Shown here: one piece after another, positions 8,822 to 17,259 of the stretch
Layout of the letters: each line of letters opens with the position of its first letter
Position numbering within the stretch: position 1 is the first letter of the stretch
DNA from: Alteromonas sp. KUL49
GTDB lineage: Bacteria > Pseudomonadota > Gammaproteobacteria > Enterobacterales > Alteromonadaceae
Direction: 5' to 3'
NCBI RefSeq assembly: GCF_006538345.1
Contig: NZ_BJKL01000008.1
Span: 157,767-221,766, forward strand
Length of the DNA: 64,000 nucleotides
Made by a program: the position numbers and the translations under genes
The notes under the pieces: generated by a model
What the model was told of the DNA's origin: nothing
Seen by the model: the letters and a program-made list of their open reading frames with translations, nothing else
The model's database searches: none

Positions 8822-11141
8822 CTCCTCTATTTTCGACATTGTTTCTGACAAACACGAAGTGAGGCTCAATAGCCCCACTTCACTGCCGGACGCCTGTGGC
8901 TTTTTGTGGAATCGTCATATGATGATTCAAATGAATTGTCGTGGCTATGCAAATGCTCAACATATGCAACCTGAGCCCGCTAAGTACAGTAAAGGGCCTT
9001 CGCTGGAAGCAACCACTTTCATGCAACCCGAGCATCATTATCACAGTGAGCACCCCGGCCGTTTCTTTTACGTCAAAATTGATGATAAGCCGCTATTTTC
9101 GTTGCCCTATGAACCAGTGCGAGCGCCCTTAAATTCCTTTCAATTTATTCATGGCAAAGACAGATTAGCTTGGGAGATACACCAATATGGTGTGAAATTC
9201 TTTATAGAATTAAGTTTAGGTGAAAGTGTTGCCGAGCACTGGCAACTGGGCATAGAGAATACAAATTCAGCGCCAGTATCCATTGAGATAGTCCCAATGT
9301 TCTCTATTGGCTATTTGAGCTGGATGAATCAATCCGCTTACTACGACAGTGACTTAAACAGTATTGTTGCTACCTCGGTAACACCTTATCAAAAAACCAA
9401 AGACTACGAAAAAGTACGTCACTTGAAGGATATCACGTACTTTGCGAGTGATACTCCACCGTATAGTTGGACATGTAACTACAAGAGCTTTATTGGCGAA
9501 GGGCACCTGGCAAATCCAGAGGGGCTCAAAAGTGATCGCTTAAACAATAAGATCGCTAACTACGAATTCCCAGTAGGTATTTTCCAATACAAAACTCAGC
9601 TCGATGCCAATGCATCAGACTGTTTTCGATGGAAATTTGGGGCGGTAAATAAAGTAGAAGACATTGAAGCTCAACTGAATTTTGACTTTACCAACCAACG
9701 GGTTGATATCACGAAAGATGTGCCTCCCACCGTCGCTATCAACACGCCCGATGAAGCCTTTGACGATATGGTTAACCGGTGGCTCCCAAGACAATTGGCC
9801 TATCACGGACAAATGCATCGCCTAACCACTGATCCCCAAACACGTAATTTCTTACAAGACAGTATGGGGTTAATCTACTTGGCCCCTGATGATGCAAAGA
9901 AACACTTTGTTATCGCTCTCTCTCAGCAACACACAAACGGCGCTATGCCTGACGGCATTCTGTTGCACGAAGAGGCGACGTTGAAGTATATCAATCAAGT
10001 GCCCCATTCAGATCATAACGTGTGGCTAATTTGGTTTATCGAGGTGTACTTGCGTGAGACCAATGATACGGATTTCCTCAACTACTCGGTTGGTTTTGGC
10101 AACAGCGAGGAAACTGCCACTGTCTACACCCATTTATCACGGGCAATGTCACACTTGCTGGAAAATCTAGACCACAGAGGGCTCAGTCTTATCAAAGAAG
10201 GAGATTGGTGCGATCCAATGAACATGGTGGGCAAAGATGGCAAAGGGGTATCAGCTTGGTTAACTATGGCCACCAGCCGAGCGTTATCGAGCTGGTCATC
10301 CATTTGTGCTCAACTAGGTCGAGATGAAGATGCCGAGCTATGGTCAGCAAAATCCCGTGAACTTAATAGTGCAGTTGAGGAGCACTTTTGGATTGGCGAA
10401 TGGTATGCTCGAGGTATCACTGATAAAGGTCGTCCATTTGGTACTCATGCCGATGAAGAAGGAAAGATTTATCTTAACGCGCAAGGTTGGGCCATGCTTA
10501 GTCTTACACTCTCCTCCGACCGAGTGGCATTGTTGAACAAAGCGGTGAAAGAAAATCTGACCACGCCTTATGGCCCAATGATGCTGGCGCCCTCCTACAC
10601 CAAAATGCACGAAGACATTGGTAGGCTTACGCAAAAGTCACCGGGAGTTTCTGAAAACGGTTCGGTTTATAATCACGCCGCAGCCTTCTATGCTGCAGGC
10701 CTGTATCGTCAACAGCAAAACGACCTAGCCTTCGACGTATTGAAACACATGATCCCTTCATCAGATGACGTTGCACAACGTGGGCAATTACCCGTTTATC
10801 TGCCAAATTATTACCGAGGAGCCTACTATCAATACCCCCACACGGCAGGGCGCTCTAGTCACTTGTTCAATACTGGTACCATTGCTTGGTTTTACCATTG
10901 TGTCATTGAAGGGCTACTAGGCTTAAGAGGTGGCAGTGACGGCCTATATGTTTCGCCACAATTACCCTCTGAGTGGACAAAAATAAGTGTTACACGAGTA
11001 TTTAGAGGCCATTGCTACCGCATTAAATATATTAGGCATGACGCCACAAAAGAGAATTGTTGGGAAGCAGACGGAGAATCTGCGACCTTATCAAATCCAC
11101 TACCTAAAACTGAATCGGTTATAAAAGTGTTCTTCTCATGA
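8811..11141 (+). CDS. GH94 phosphorylase, probably cellobionic acid phosphorylase
   Basis: The 776-residue cytoplasmic enzyme matches GH94 (cellobiose-phosphorylase-like) glycoside phosphorylases. It has an N-terminal beta-sandwich domain (about 1-290), then an (alpha/alpha)6 catalytic domain with RNFLQDSMG, the acid-containing motif GDWCDPMN (464-471, family form GDWND), NGSVYNHAAAFYAAGLYR and GRSSHLFNTGTIAWFY. It breaks a beta-1,4 disaccharide with phosphate to give alpha-glucose 1-phosphate. The gluconokinase gene follows with a four-base overlap, and in known cellobionic acid phosphorylases the second product is gluconate. That makes cellobionate the favoured substrate over cellobiose, by context. 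It overlaps the symporter gene upstream. Confidence 0.82.
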   Translation: MTPSSSIFDIVSDKHEVRLNSPTSLPDACGFLWNRHMMIQMNCRGYANAQHMQPEPAKYSKGPSLEATTFMQPEHHYHSEHPGRFFYVKIDDKPLFSLPYEPVRAPLNSFQFIHGKDRLAWEIHQYGVKFFIELSLGESVAEHWQLGIENTNSAPVSIEIVPMFSIGYLSWMNQSAYYDSDLNSIVATSVTPYQKTKDYEKVRHLKDITYFASDTPPYSWTCNYKSFIGEGHLANPEGLKSDRLNNKIANYEFPVGIFQYKTQLDANASDCFRWKFGAVNKVEDIEAQLNFDFTNQRVDITKDVPPTVAINTPDEAFDDMVNRWLPRQLAYHGQMHRLTTDPQTRNFLQDSMGLIYLAPDDAKKHFVIALSQQHTNGAMPDGILLHEEATLKYINQVPHSDHNVWLIWFIEVYLRETNDTDFLNYSVGFGNSEETATVYTHLSRAMSHLLENLDHRGLSLIKEGDWCDPMNMVGKDGKGVSAWLTMATSRALSSWSSICAQLGRDEDAELWSAKSRELNSAVEEHFWIGEWYARGITDKGRPFGTHADEEGKIYLNAQGWAMLSLTLSSDRVALLNKAVKENLTTPYGPMMLAPSYTKMHEDIGRLTQKSPGVSENGSVYNHAAAFYAAGLYRQQQNDLAFDVLKHMIPSSDDVAQRGQLPVYLPNYYRGAYYQYPHTAGRSSHLFNTGTIAWFYHCVIEGLLGLRGGSDGLYVSPQLPSEWTKISVTRVFRGHCYRIKYIRHDATKENCWEADGESATLSNPLPKTESVIKVFFS

Positions 11142-11668
11142 ATAAATTAGGGACTCAAATATTGGTAATAGGCCCCAGTGGCTGTGGAAAAACAAGTCTA
11201 GGACAAGCGATTGCCCACGAATTAAATTGTAATTTTATCGATGCGGATGATGTCCATTCACAAGAAGCAAAAGAGTGCATGGAAGCTGGTATCCCTCTAA
11301 CTGAGGAACAGCGAGCGCCATGGTTGAATCGATTGAAGGATATACTTCGAGATTCTGAGTCAGAAGGTAACACCACAGTACTTGCTGTGTCTTGCTTAAA
11401 ACGAGCTCATCGCTCGTTACTGCGATCATCGGTAAGTAACTCGCTCTTCTTGTTTTTGGACTTACCAAAGGATGTACTTCAACAACGCCTCGAAAGCCGA
11501 GAAAGCCACTTTTTCCCTCCTGCGCTGTTAGAAAGTCAACTTAACACTTTGGAAAAGCCAGGATCGGAAGAGGATGTTGTCACATTAGATGGCACTCTAA
11601 GTGTAAAAGCACTATGTACAACTAGTATGGAGATAATCGATGAAATTAATCACAATCGGACTGTGTAG
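11138..11668 (+). CDS. gntK: gluconokinase
   Basis: The 176-residue protein is of usual GntK length. It has the P-loop GPSGCGKT (12-19), FIDADDVHS for the sugar-acid site and GIPLTEEQRAPWL, all typical of bacterial gluconokinases. It phosphorylates gluconate to 6-phosphogluconate with ATP for the pentose phosphate or Entner-Doudoroff route. The start overlaps the stop of the phosphorylase gene (ATGA), and the end overlaps the next gene by 29 bases, which marks a tight operon. The pairing is the main reason to assign the phosphorylase to cellobionate. Confidence 0.9.
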   Translation: MNKLGTQILVIGPSGCGKTSLGQAIAHELNCNFIDADDVHSQEAKECMEAGIPLTEEQRAPWLNRLKDILRDSESEGNTTVLAVSCLKRAHRSLLRSSVSNSLFLFLDLPKDVLQQRLESRESHFFPPALLESQLNTLEKPGSEEDVVTLDGTLSVKALCTTSMEIIDEINHNRTV

Positions 11669-12383
11669 TGGTTTAATATTCACAGCCACAGCTCATGCGG
11701 ATGTAGCACTTTTTACAGATAAAACACCAGTTATCGACGGTACAATATCTGCTTCTGAGTGGCCAGACAGCCCTTGGTATTCAATCGATCAAGTACTCAT
11801 TGGTGGAGAATTAGCACCTGAAGACTTTTCAGGGAGATATCAACTAGCGTGGACGGAAAGCGCTATTTACCTTCGCGCAGAAATAAACGACGACCACTTA
11901 AGCGATACTTACCCAAACCCGGTCGAGAGTTACTGGGATGAGGATTGTTTAGAGATTTTTGTCGATGCGGATAAATCTGGAGGCGACCACACTGAAAATT
12001 ACAATGCCTTTGCTTACCATTTGGCATTAGACAATCAAGTTGTTGATATAGGCCCCGATGCCAGTGGTCAGGTAAAACCGATGTTGTTTAACGATCACGT
12101 CACCAGTCGATGGACACGACAACCAATCCCCCCCTACTCAGTAGTATGGGAAGCAGAAATTCTTATTTACGGTGATGATTACACATATGGTGAAAACGCC
12201 GAGCCACTTGCATTAAAGGAATCCATGGCGTTGGGTTTTATGCTGGCATATTGTGACGCAGACGGTAAGAACAGAGAACACTTCATTGGCTCACACCCCA
12301 TCACTCCAGTTAACGGGGATAAAAACTTGGGGTACAAGGATGCTTCAGTGTTTGACACCTTAAAACTTGCCCCCGCTAAGTAG
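11640..12383 (+). CDS. exported CBM9-like carbohydrate-binding protein
   Basis: The 247-residue protein has a signal peptide (KLITIGLCSGLIFTATAHA) and a single domain resembling the CBM9 family. It contains PVIDGTISASEW at the start, LAWTESAIYLRAEINDDHL, SYWDEDCLEIFVDADKSGG and VVWEAEILIYGDD. Such domains bind the ends of cello-oligosaccharides or xylan. No catalytic domain is attached. It is the last gene of the LacI-controlled operon and probably captures cellulose-derived sugars in the periplasm or at the surface. A hairpin follows 44 bases after its stop. Confidence 0.78.
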   Translation: MKLITIGLCSGLIFTATAHADVALFTDKTPVIDGTISASEWPDSPWYSIDQVLIGGELAPEDFSGRYQLAWTESAIYLRAEINDDHLSDTYPNPVESYWDEDCLEIFVDADKSGGDHTENYNAFAYHLALDNQVVDIGPDASGQVKPMLFNDHVTSRWTRQPIPPYSVVWEAEILIYGDDYTYGENAEPLALKESMALGFMLAYCDADGKNREHFIGSHPITPVNGDKNLGYKDASVFDTLKLAPAK

Positions 12384-12426
12384 CCATTATTACTCACCTC
12401 AACAATTCGCAATACGCATAAAGCAA

Positions 12427-12450
12427 AACAGGCTTCATAAGAAGCCTGTT
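12427..12450 (+). terminator. hairpin terminator after the sugar operon
   Basis: AACAGGCTTC-ATAA-GAAGCCTGTT is a perfect 10-base stem with a four-base loop, 44 bases after the last gene of the phosphorylase operon. The T tract after it is weak, so efficiency is uncertain. Confidence 0.65.
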
Positions 12451-12649
12451 ACTTACTAGGGTACTCGGTGAGTAGTGTTGTTTTTATTCCTTGAGTTCTT
12501 TTACATCGAAAACATCGTGTTTAGCGATAAAACGTGACACACGTTTTGTATGACCAAATGTATTACCACACAATCGAATTGTCAACCATTTTGAAAACCA
12601 AAAAATCAACCAATATGACTACCAAAACGAAAATCTACTATTTTTAGCG

Positions 12650-13135
12650 TTAGTACCTTGCCTTTAGTACATCCCAAAGCCATTCATCTTGGTTGAGTGA
12701 CAAGAACTGTGTGAACTTCTCGTAGTCCACTTTTCCCATTGCCATTGCTACAGTTTTTAGCTGTGACTTCGCCCTAATCGCTTTCGTCTGTAGAAGCTCT
12801 AGGTACTTGTCGGAGTTGCTGTCAAAGCGCGTGGTGAGAATAGACTGAATCTTTGCGTCAGCGGTTGTAAACGTCTGAATATACTCAATGAGTTTGAGGT
12901 GGATAAGTAACATTTGCCTAGAGTCAACAAGCGTGCTCAGTACGGATTTTTGAATCAATGATTTAAACGCAGACTCGGTTTCTGATGATGCTAGCTCGTT
13001 TAACGTAGCCAGCTCAGATTTATAACGTTTGAGGAGTTGCAGATGTTCATCACTCATCAACTCAGATTCATCCAACATACTGATATCATCCGCAATCATT
13101 TCTAAATTGATAAGATGTCGTTGGAGAGGAGACAT
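12650..13135 (-). CDS. hypothetical protein, all-helical
   Basis: The 161-residue product is not recognised. It is soluble, rich in Leu, Ser and Lys, and reads as mostly amphipathic helices (for example LQLLKRYKSELATLNELAS and SQLKTVAMAMGKVDYEKFTQFL) with no signal peptide or membrane segment. It stands alone between the sugar operon and the catalase-peroxidase gene, with about 266 bases before and 163 after it. No partner or motif points to a function. Confidence 0.6.
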   Translation of the reverse strand: MSPLQRHLINLEMIADDISMLDESELMSDEHLQLLKRYKSELATLNELASSETESAFKSLIQKSVLSTLVDSRQMLLIHLKLIEYIQTFTTADAKIQSILTTRFDSNSDKYLELLQTKAIRAKSQLKTVAMAMGKVDYEKFTQFLSLNQDEWLWDVLKARY

Positions 13136-13240
13136 AGCAGAGCCCTGAGTCTTGAATTACCTGTGGAACCAATAGAGCAAGTATTAAAATACTTATTACA
13201 AAAGGATTCAGTCTACCTTAGTTCGATTTTTAGAGTAAAT

Positions 13241-13276
13241 AAAAAAGCGCCGGATAGCTAAGCTATTCCGACGCTT
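13241..13276 (-). terminator. terminator of the catalase-peroxidase gene
   Basis: On the minus strand a long stem (AAGCGTCGGAATAGC pairing with GCTATCCGGCGCTT, with one mismatch) is followed by TTTTTT. It lies 23 bases after the katG stop and is a standard intrinsic terminator. Confidence 0.85.
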
Positions 13277-13298
13277 ACTGACTTACCAAATTGCAGAA

Positions 13299-15590
13299 TT
13301 AGTTCAAATCAGCGTTTAAGTCATGGCGTAAATCAAAGCGATCTAGTGTCATTACTTTGGTCCATGCGTTAACGAAGTCAGCGACAAACTGCTCTTTTGC
13401 ATCGTCGTAAGCATAAACTTCTGCTACCGCACGCAACTCACTGTTTGAACCAAAAATAAGATCTACTGGTGTCCCCGTGTACAACACTTTACCTGTGCTG
13501 CGTTCAACACCTTCGTAAATGCCCGCTTGGTCTGTTTTTCTCCACTGGATCGCCATATCAAGTAAGTTCAGGAAGAAATCGTTGCTCAACGTTCCAGGTG
13601 ATTGAGTAAATACACCGTGTTCAACACCGTTAGTATTGACGTTTAATGCTCTCATGCCACCAAGCAATACTGTCATCTCTGGTACTGTTAGGTTTAGCTG
13701 ATCTGCTTTATCAACTAACATTTCTGCAGGCGAGCGATAGCTTTCAGCCTCGTTGTAGTAGTTTCGGAAAGCATCAGCTTTTGGCTCAAGTAATCCAAAT
13801 GAATTTACGTCGGTTTGTGCTTGTGTTGCATCACCTCTCCCAGCGACAAAAGGTACAGTCACTTCGACACCCGCATCTGCAGCAGCTTTCTCGATAGCTG
13901 CAGCACCGCCAAGTACAATTAAATCTGCCAGAGATACTTGCTTGTTACCAGACGTACTCTGATTGAAATCTTGTTGAATTGCTTTGAGTTTGGCAACGAC
14001 TTTCGCCACTGTTTCAGGCTCATTTACCGCCCAATCCATCTGTGGAGCGAGCGCAATACGTGCACCATTAGCACCACCACGTAAATCAGAGGCTCTAAAA
14101 CTCGCCGCTGCGCCCCAGGCAGTTTTCACCAAGTCTTGTACCGATACCCCAGTATCAAGAATAGTGCGCTTGAGAGATGCAACATCGCTGTCAGACACAA
14201 GCTCGTAGTCTACTGCAGGTACTGGATCTTGCCAGATGAAATGCTCAGACGGAACATCATTGCCCAAGTAGCGACTCTTAGGCCCCATGTCTCGGTGAGT
14301 TAGCTTAAACCATGCTTTCGCAAATGCCGTTTGATATTCCTGTGGATCTGCCAGGAAACGTTCAGCAATCGCGCGATAAGCGGGGTCGGCTTTTAAAGCA
14401 AGGTCAGCCGTGGTCATTACAGGCGCGTGGAACTTGCCATCGATATGAGCGTCTGGCACTGATTGATGCAGTGATTCGTCTGTAGGGATCCATTGAATAG
14501 CACCTGCTGGGCTACGTGTTTGTTGCCACTCGAATCCAAGTAAGTTTTGCAAATAAAGACTTGTCCAGCGGGTGGGAAGCTGTGTCCATGCCCCTTCTAA
14601 GCCACTGGTTACTGTGTCTTCAGAGTGGCCTTTACCACAGGTATTTTTCCAGCCTAAACCTTGTTCTTCGAGCGGTGCGCCACCTGGCTCTACACCTACA
14701 CAATCAGATGGTTTGTGAGCGCCATGCATTTTACCAAAGGTGTGTCCACCAGCGATAAGTGCAACGGTTTCTTCGTCATTCATTGCCATTCTGCCAAACG
14801 CAATACGAATATTCTTTGCCGAACCTGCCGGGTCAGGCACACCACGTGGGCCTTCGGGATTTACATAAATAAGTCCCATATGGGTTGCGCCTAATGGACG
14901 TTGCAGCTTGCCGTCACGTTCTTCGCGATCACTCGCAAGCATTTCAACCTCAGGGCCCCAATACACTAGGTCAGGTTCCCAATCGTCAGTTCGACCACCG
15001 GCAAAACCGTAGGTATCAAAGCCCATATTCTCCATGCCAACAGTACCAGCTAGAATCATTAGGTCACCCCATGATAACGCTTTCCCGTATTTTTGCTTAA
15101 GAGGCCAAAGCAGGCGTTTAGCTTTATCGAGGTTGCCGTTGTCTGGCCAACTGTTGAGCGGGTCGAATCGCATTTGTCCACCGTCACCACCACCGCGGCC
15201 GTCTAACGTGCGGTAAGTACCAGCACTGTGCCATGACAAACGAATAAAGAAAGGTCCATAGTTACCATAGTCTGCTGGCCACCAATCTTGAGATGTGGTT
15301 AGCAGTGTATTCAAGTCTGCTTTCACAGCGTCTAGGTCAAGGCTGGCAAAGGCTTCTGCGTAGTTGAAGTCCTCTCCAAGAGGGTTAGAGCGAGCATCAT
15401 GGTCACGAAGCGGAGAGAGATCGAGTTGATTAGGCCACCAGAATTGGTTGGATTTAGCTTGGAATGGTTGAACATTTCCACTACCCACTGCACCGGATGG
15501 TTTACTTATTTCATCGTTAGCTATTGCACCCGTTGCACCAAGCAACATGGCGATAGCACTGGCTACTACGGTTTTTTTAATACTCGTCAT
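13299..15590 (-). CDS. katG: catalase-peroxidase with signal peptide
   Basis: The 763-residue protein carries both halves of bifunctional KatG. The distal triad is in [13 protein letters not shown] (R117, W120, H121) and the proximal histidine in [13 protein letters not shown]. The Met-Tyr-Trp adduct tyrosine is in [14 protein letters not shown] sequence ([13 protein letters not shown]). Unlike most KatG it starts with a clear signal peptide ([22 protein letters not shown]), so the enzyme should act in the periplasm like the exported KatG2/KatP forms. It removes hydrogen peroxide with haem. It is a single gene with its own terminator, next to a LysR-type regulator that could be a peroxide or other regulator. 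Confidence 0.93.
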   Translation of the reverse strand: MTSIKKTVVASAIAMLLGATGAIANDEISKPSGAVGSGNVQPFQAKSNQFWWPNQLDLSPLRDHDARSNPLGEDFNYAEAFASLDLDAVKADLNTLLTTSQDWWPADYGNYGPFFIRLSWHSAGTYRTLDGRGGGDGGQMRFDPLNSWPDNGNLDKAKRLLWPLKQKYGKALSWGDLMILAGTVGMENMGFDTYGFAGGRTDDWEPDLVYWGPEVEMLASDREERDGKLQRPLGATHMGLIYVNPEGPRGVPDPAGSAKNIRIAFGRMAMNDEETVALIAGGHTFGKMHGAHKPSDCVGVEPGGAPLEEQGLGWKNTCGKGHSEDTVTSGLEGAWTQLPTRWTSLYLQNLLGFEWQQTRSPAGAIQWIPTDESLHQSVPDAHIDGKFHAPVMTTADLALKADPAYRAIAERFLADPQEYQTAFAKAWFKLTHRDMGPKSRYLGNDVPSEHFIWQDPVPAVDYELVSDSDVASLKRTILDTGVSVQDLVKTAWGAAASFRASDLRGGANGARIALAPQMDWAVNEPETVAKVVAKLKAIQQDFNQSTSGNKQVSLADLIVLGGAAAIEKAAADAGVEVTVPFVAGRGDATQAQTDVNSFGLLEPKADAFRNYYNEAESYRSPAEMLVDKADQLNLTVPEMTVLLGGMRALNVNTNGVEHGVFTQSPGTLSNDFFLNLLDMAIQWRKTDQAGIYEGVERSTGKVLYTGTPVDLIFGSNSELRAVAEVYAYDDAKEQFVADFVNAWTKVMTLDRFDLRHDLNADLN

Positions 15591-15840
15591 TGTTGTGTCC
15601 TATGTTAGTTGTCTGTGTGGTACGTACAAAAAAGCACGACCTGACCAACCGCTTCGTTAACATTTTGATAACGTTGGCTTGAACACAAAGATAGACCTAG
15701 GGCGTAAAATTCGACAGTGAATAAATTGAATGAAGGTGATAGGAATTTTTCATTAAAAAAAGTGATCGATAAGCTAAGCGATCAATCTTGCGATGAGAAA
15801 CTTATCCTAGACAAAGCGTGTAGCAGAACTAAAGTAGGTG

Positions 15841-16827
15841 TTACCCCGTCGCTAGTCCGCTCATTGAGGCTGTATTTATGGCAGATAGCGAACCTCTCCA
15901 GTGCGAAAGCGCCTGTTCCTTTTTCACCGTTGTCTGAATAATTCTTAGCATTCTTAGCACAGAATCACCCAAAGGAGATGTCTTGTTAGTTGCGGCAATA
16001 ACAAGCCTTTGCATTTGAGGTTCGATAATTCTAATCGATTTTAACAAGCCAGCCTCTTCGAGGTGAAAAACAGCGGATGATGGCAATATCATGACACCTT
16101 CCCCTTGCATCACTTGGCGCAACCCAGTCATTAACTGTCCCGAGTATGCCTTATCATGTTTAAGACTGACGCCAGTGGATGTCTCATATTGAGCAATGAG
16201 CTTACCTAGTGCATCTTTTGTCCCAGGAGAAAGTAACGGCAACTGGCTCAATTCCCAAAAAGCAATTTGCTCTCGTCCATGCAAAACGTCGTATCCTTCA
16301 CTGATTGCGTTTGGGGAATAGACCAAATGAAGGTCCTCGTTGATGAGTGGCGTTACGGTCATAAAACGAGAATCAATATCTTGTTCGTAAGTAAGAGCAA
16401 TATCGACCTGTTTGCTCTCTAACCACCCCTTGACAGAATATGACGGCCCAGTGCTGATTTCTAACTTCAATTTAGCACCTTGCTGATTAACCTCCTCAAT
16501 GAGAGGCATTGAGAGTACATTGCCAATCGACGGCAACATAGCAACTTTCACCACGCCAGTTTTTTGTGCCCAGAAAGGTTGCATCGCTGACTTTGCTAGG
16601 TTCATCGCTTCTATAAGATTAGTTGCGTGACTAAAAAAGACTTCACCAGCGGGAGTAAGAGATACACCCGAAAAGCTTCTTTCCAGAAGCTTTGCGCCCA
16701 TCTCTCGCTCAAGTGTTGCCAGTTGTTGGCTTACTGCAGGTTGTGCAATGTCCATTTCTCTTGCTGCAGAAGCGATGCTGCCTTTGTGCACCGTCGTAAG
16801 AAAATACTGCAATTGCTTCGAATTCAC
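15841..16827 (-). CDS. LysR family transcriptional regulator
   Basis: The 328-residue protein has the LysR winged helix-turn-helix (MNSKQLQYFLTTVHKGSIASAAREMDIAQPAVSQQLATLE) and a periplasmic-binding-like effector domain (VKVAMLPSIGNVLSMPLI onward). The N-terminal sequence resembles the CbbR/Nac-like branch (AQPAVSQQL). It lies between katG (same strand, 250 bases downstream) and the TonB-receptor gene (divergent, 430 bases away). Either could be a target; the divergent receptor is the usual choice for LysR proteins, but the large gap makes this uncertain. Confidence 0.9.
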   Translation of the reverse strand: MNSKQLQYFLTTVHKGSIASAAREMDIAQPAVSQQLATLEREMGAKLLERSFSGVSLTPAGEVFFSHATNLIEAMNLAKSAMQPFWAQKTGVVKVAMLPSIGNVLSMPLIEEVNQQGAKLKLEISTGPSYSVKGWLESKQVDIALTYEQDIDSRFMTVTPLINEDLHLVYSPNAISEGYDVLHGREQIAFWELSQLPLLSPGTKDALGKLIAQYETSTGVSLKHDKAYSGQLMTGLRQVMQGEGVMILPSSAVFHLEEAGLLKSIRIIEPQMQRLVIAATNKTSPLGDSVLRMLRIIQTTVKKEQALSHWRGSLSAINTASMSGLATG

Positions 16828-17259
16828 GCCCCATGCCCCTCATTAAATTGTGAATACTTTGCTAGCCGCTAATTAATCACTGAAATTTAGAGAATAAAAA
16901 ATAAAATCAGCAAGTTACATGCCACTGAATTTAAAATTTAAAAGTTTTAATGTGACCATTTTGTAAACAAACAACGCGTAATTTTTTTTAATTTTTCTAA
17001 AAAATTTCAAAAACCCAATAAAATTAAGGCACTGACCACAGGGTCAACATTTTCCTTATACCCCTAAATATTCTTTTTTCTTCCGCTGGCGCTCAAGACT
17101 TTTTAGCCTGAACAGGAGCATAGGTACTTCCATAACTCCAACAATAAGGTGCAGATTGCATCAAGGTAGTGCTTGTGTGCGCCATGAACGCCGGCGAGAC
17201 ACAACCCTCGCAATACACTGGAAAACAAAAATCTAAATTGCACGTATTAGGGAACACCC
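16828..17259. other. AT-rich intergenic region before the TonB receptor
   Basis: This 432-base gap between the divergent LysR and TonB-receptor genes is very AT-rich, mainly around 16,880-17,030. I see no convincing gene. Short open frames across it lack ribosome sites and family resemblance. It probably holds the receptor promoter and any LysR binding site, but no clear T-N11-A dyad could be picked out. Confidence 0.5.
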
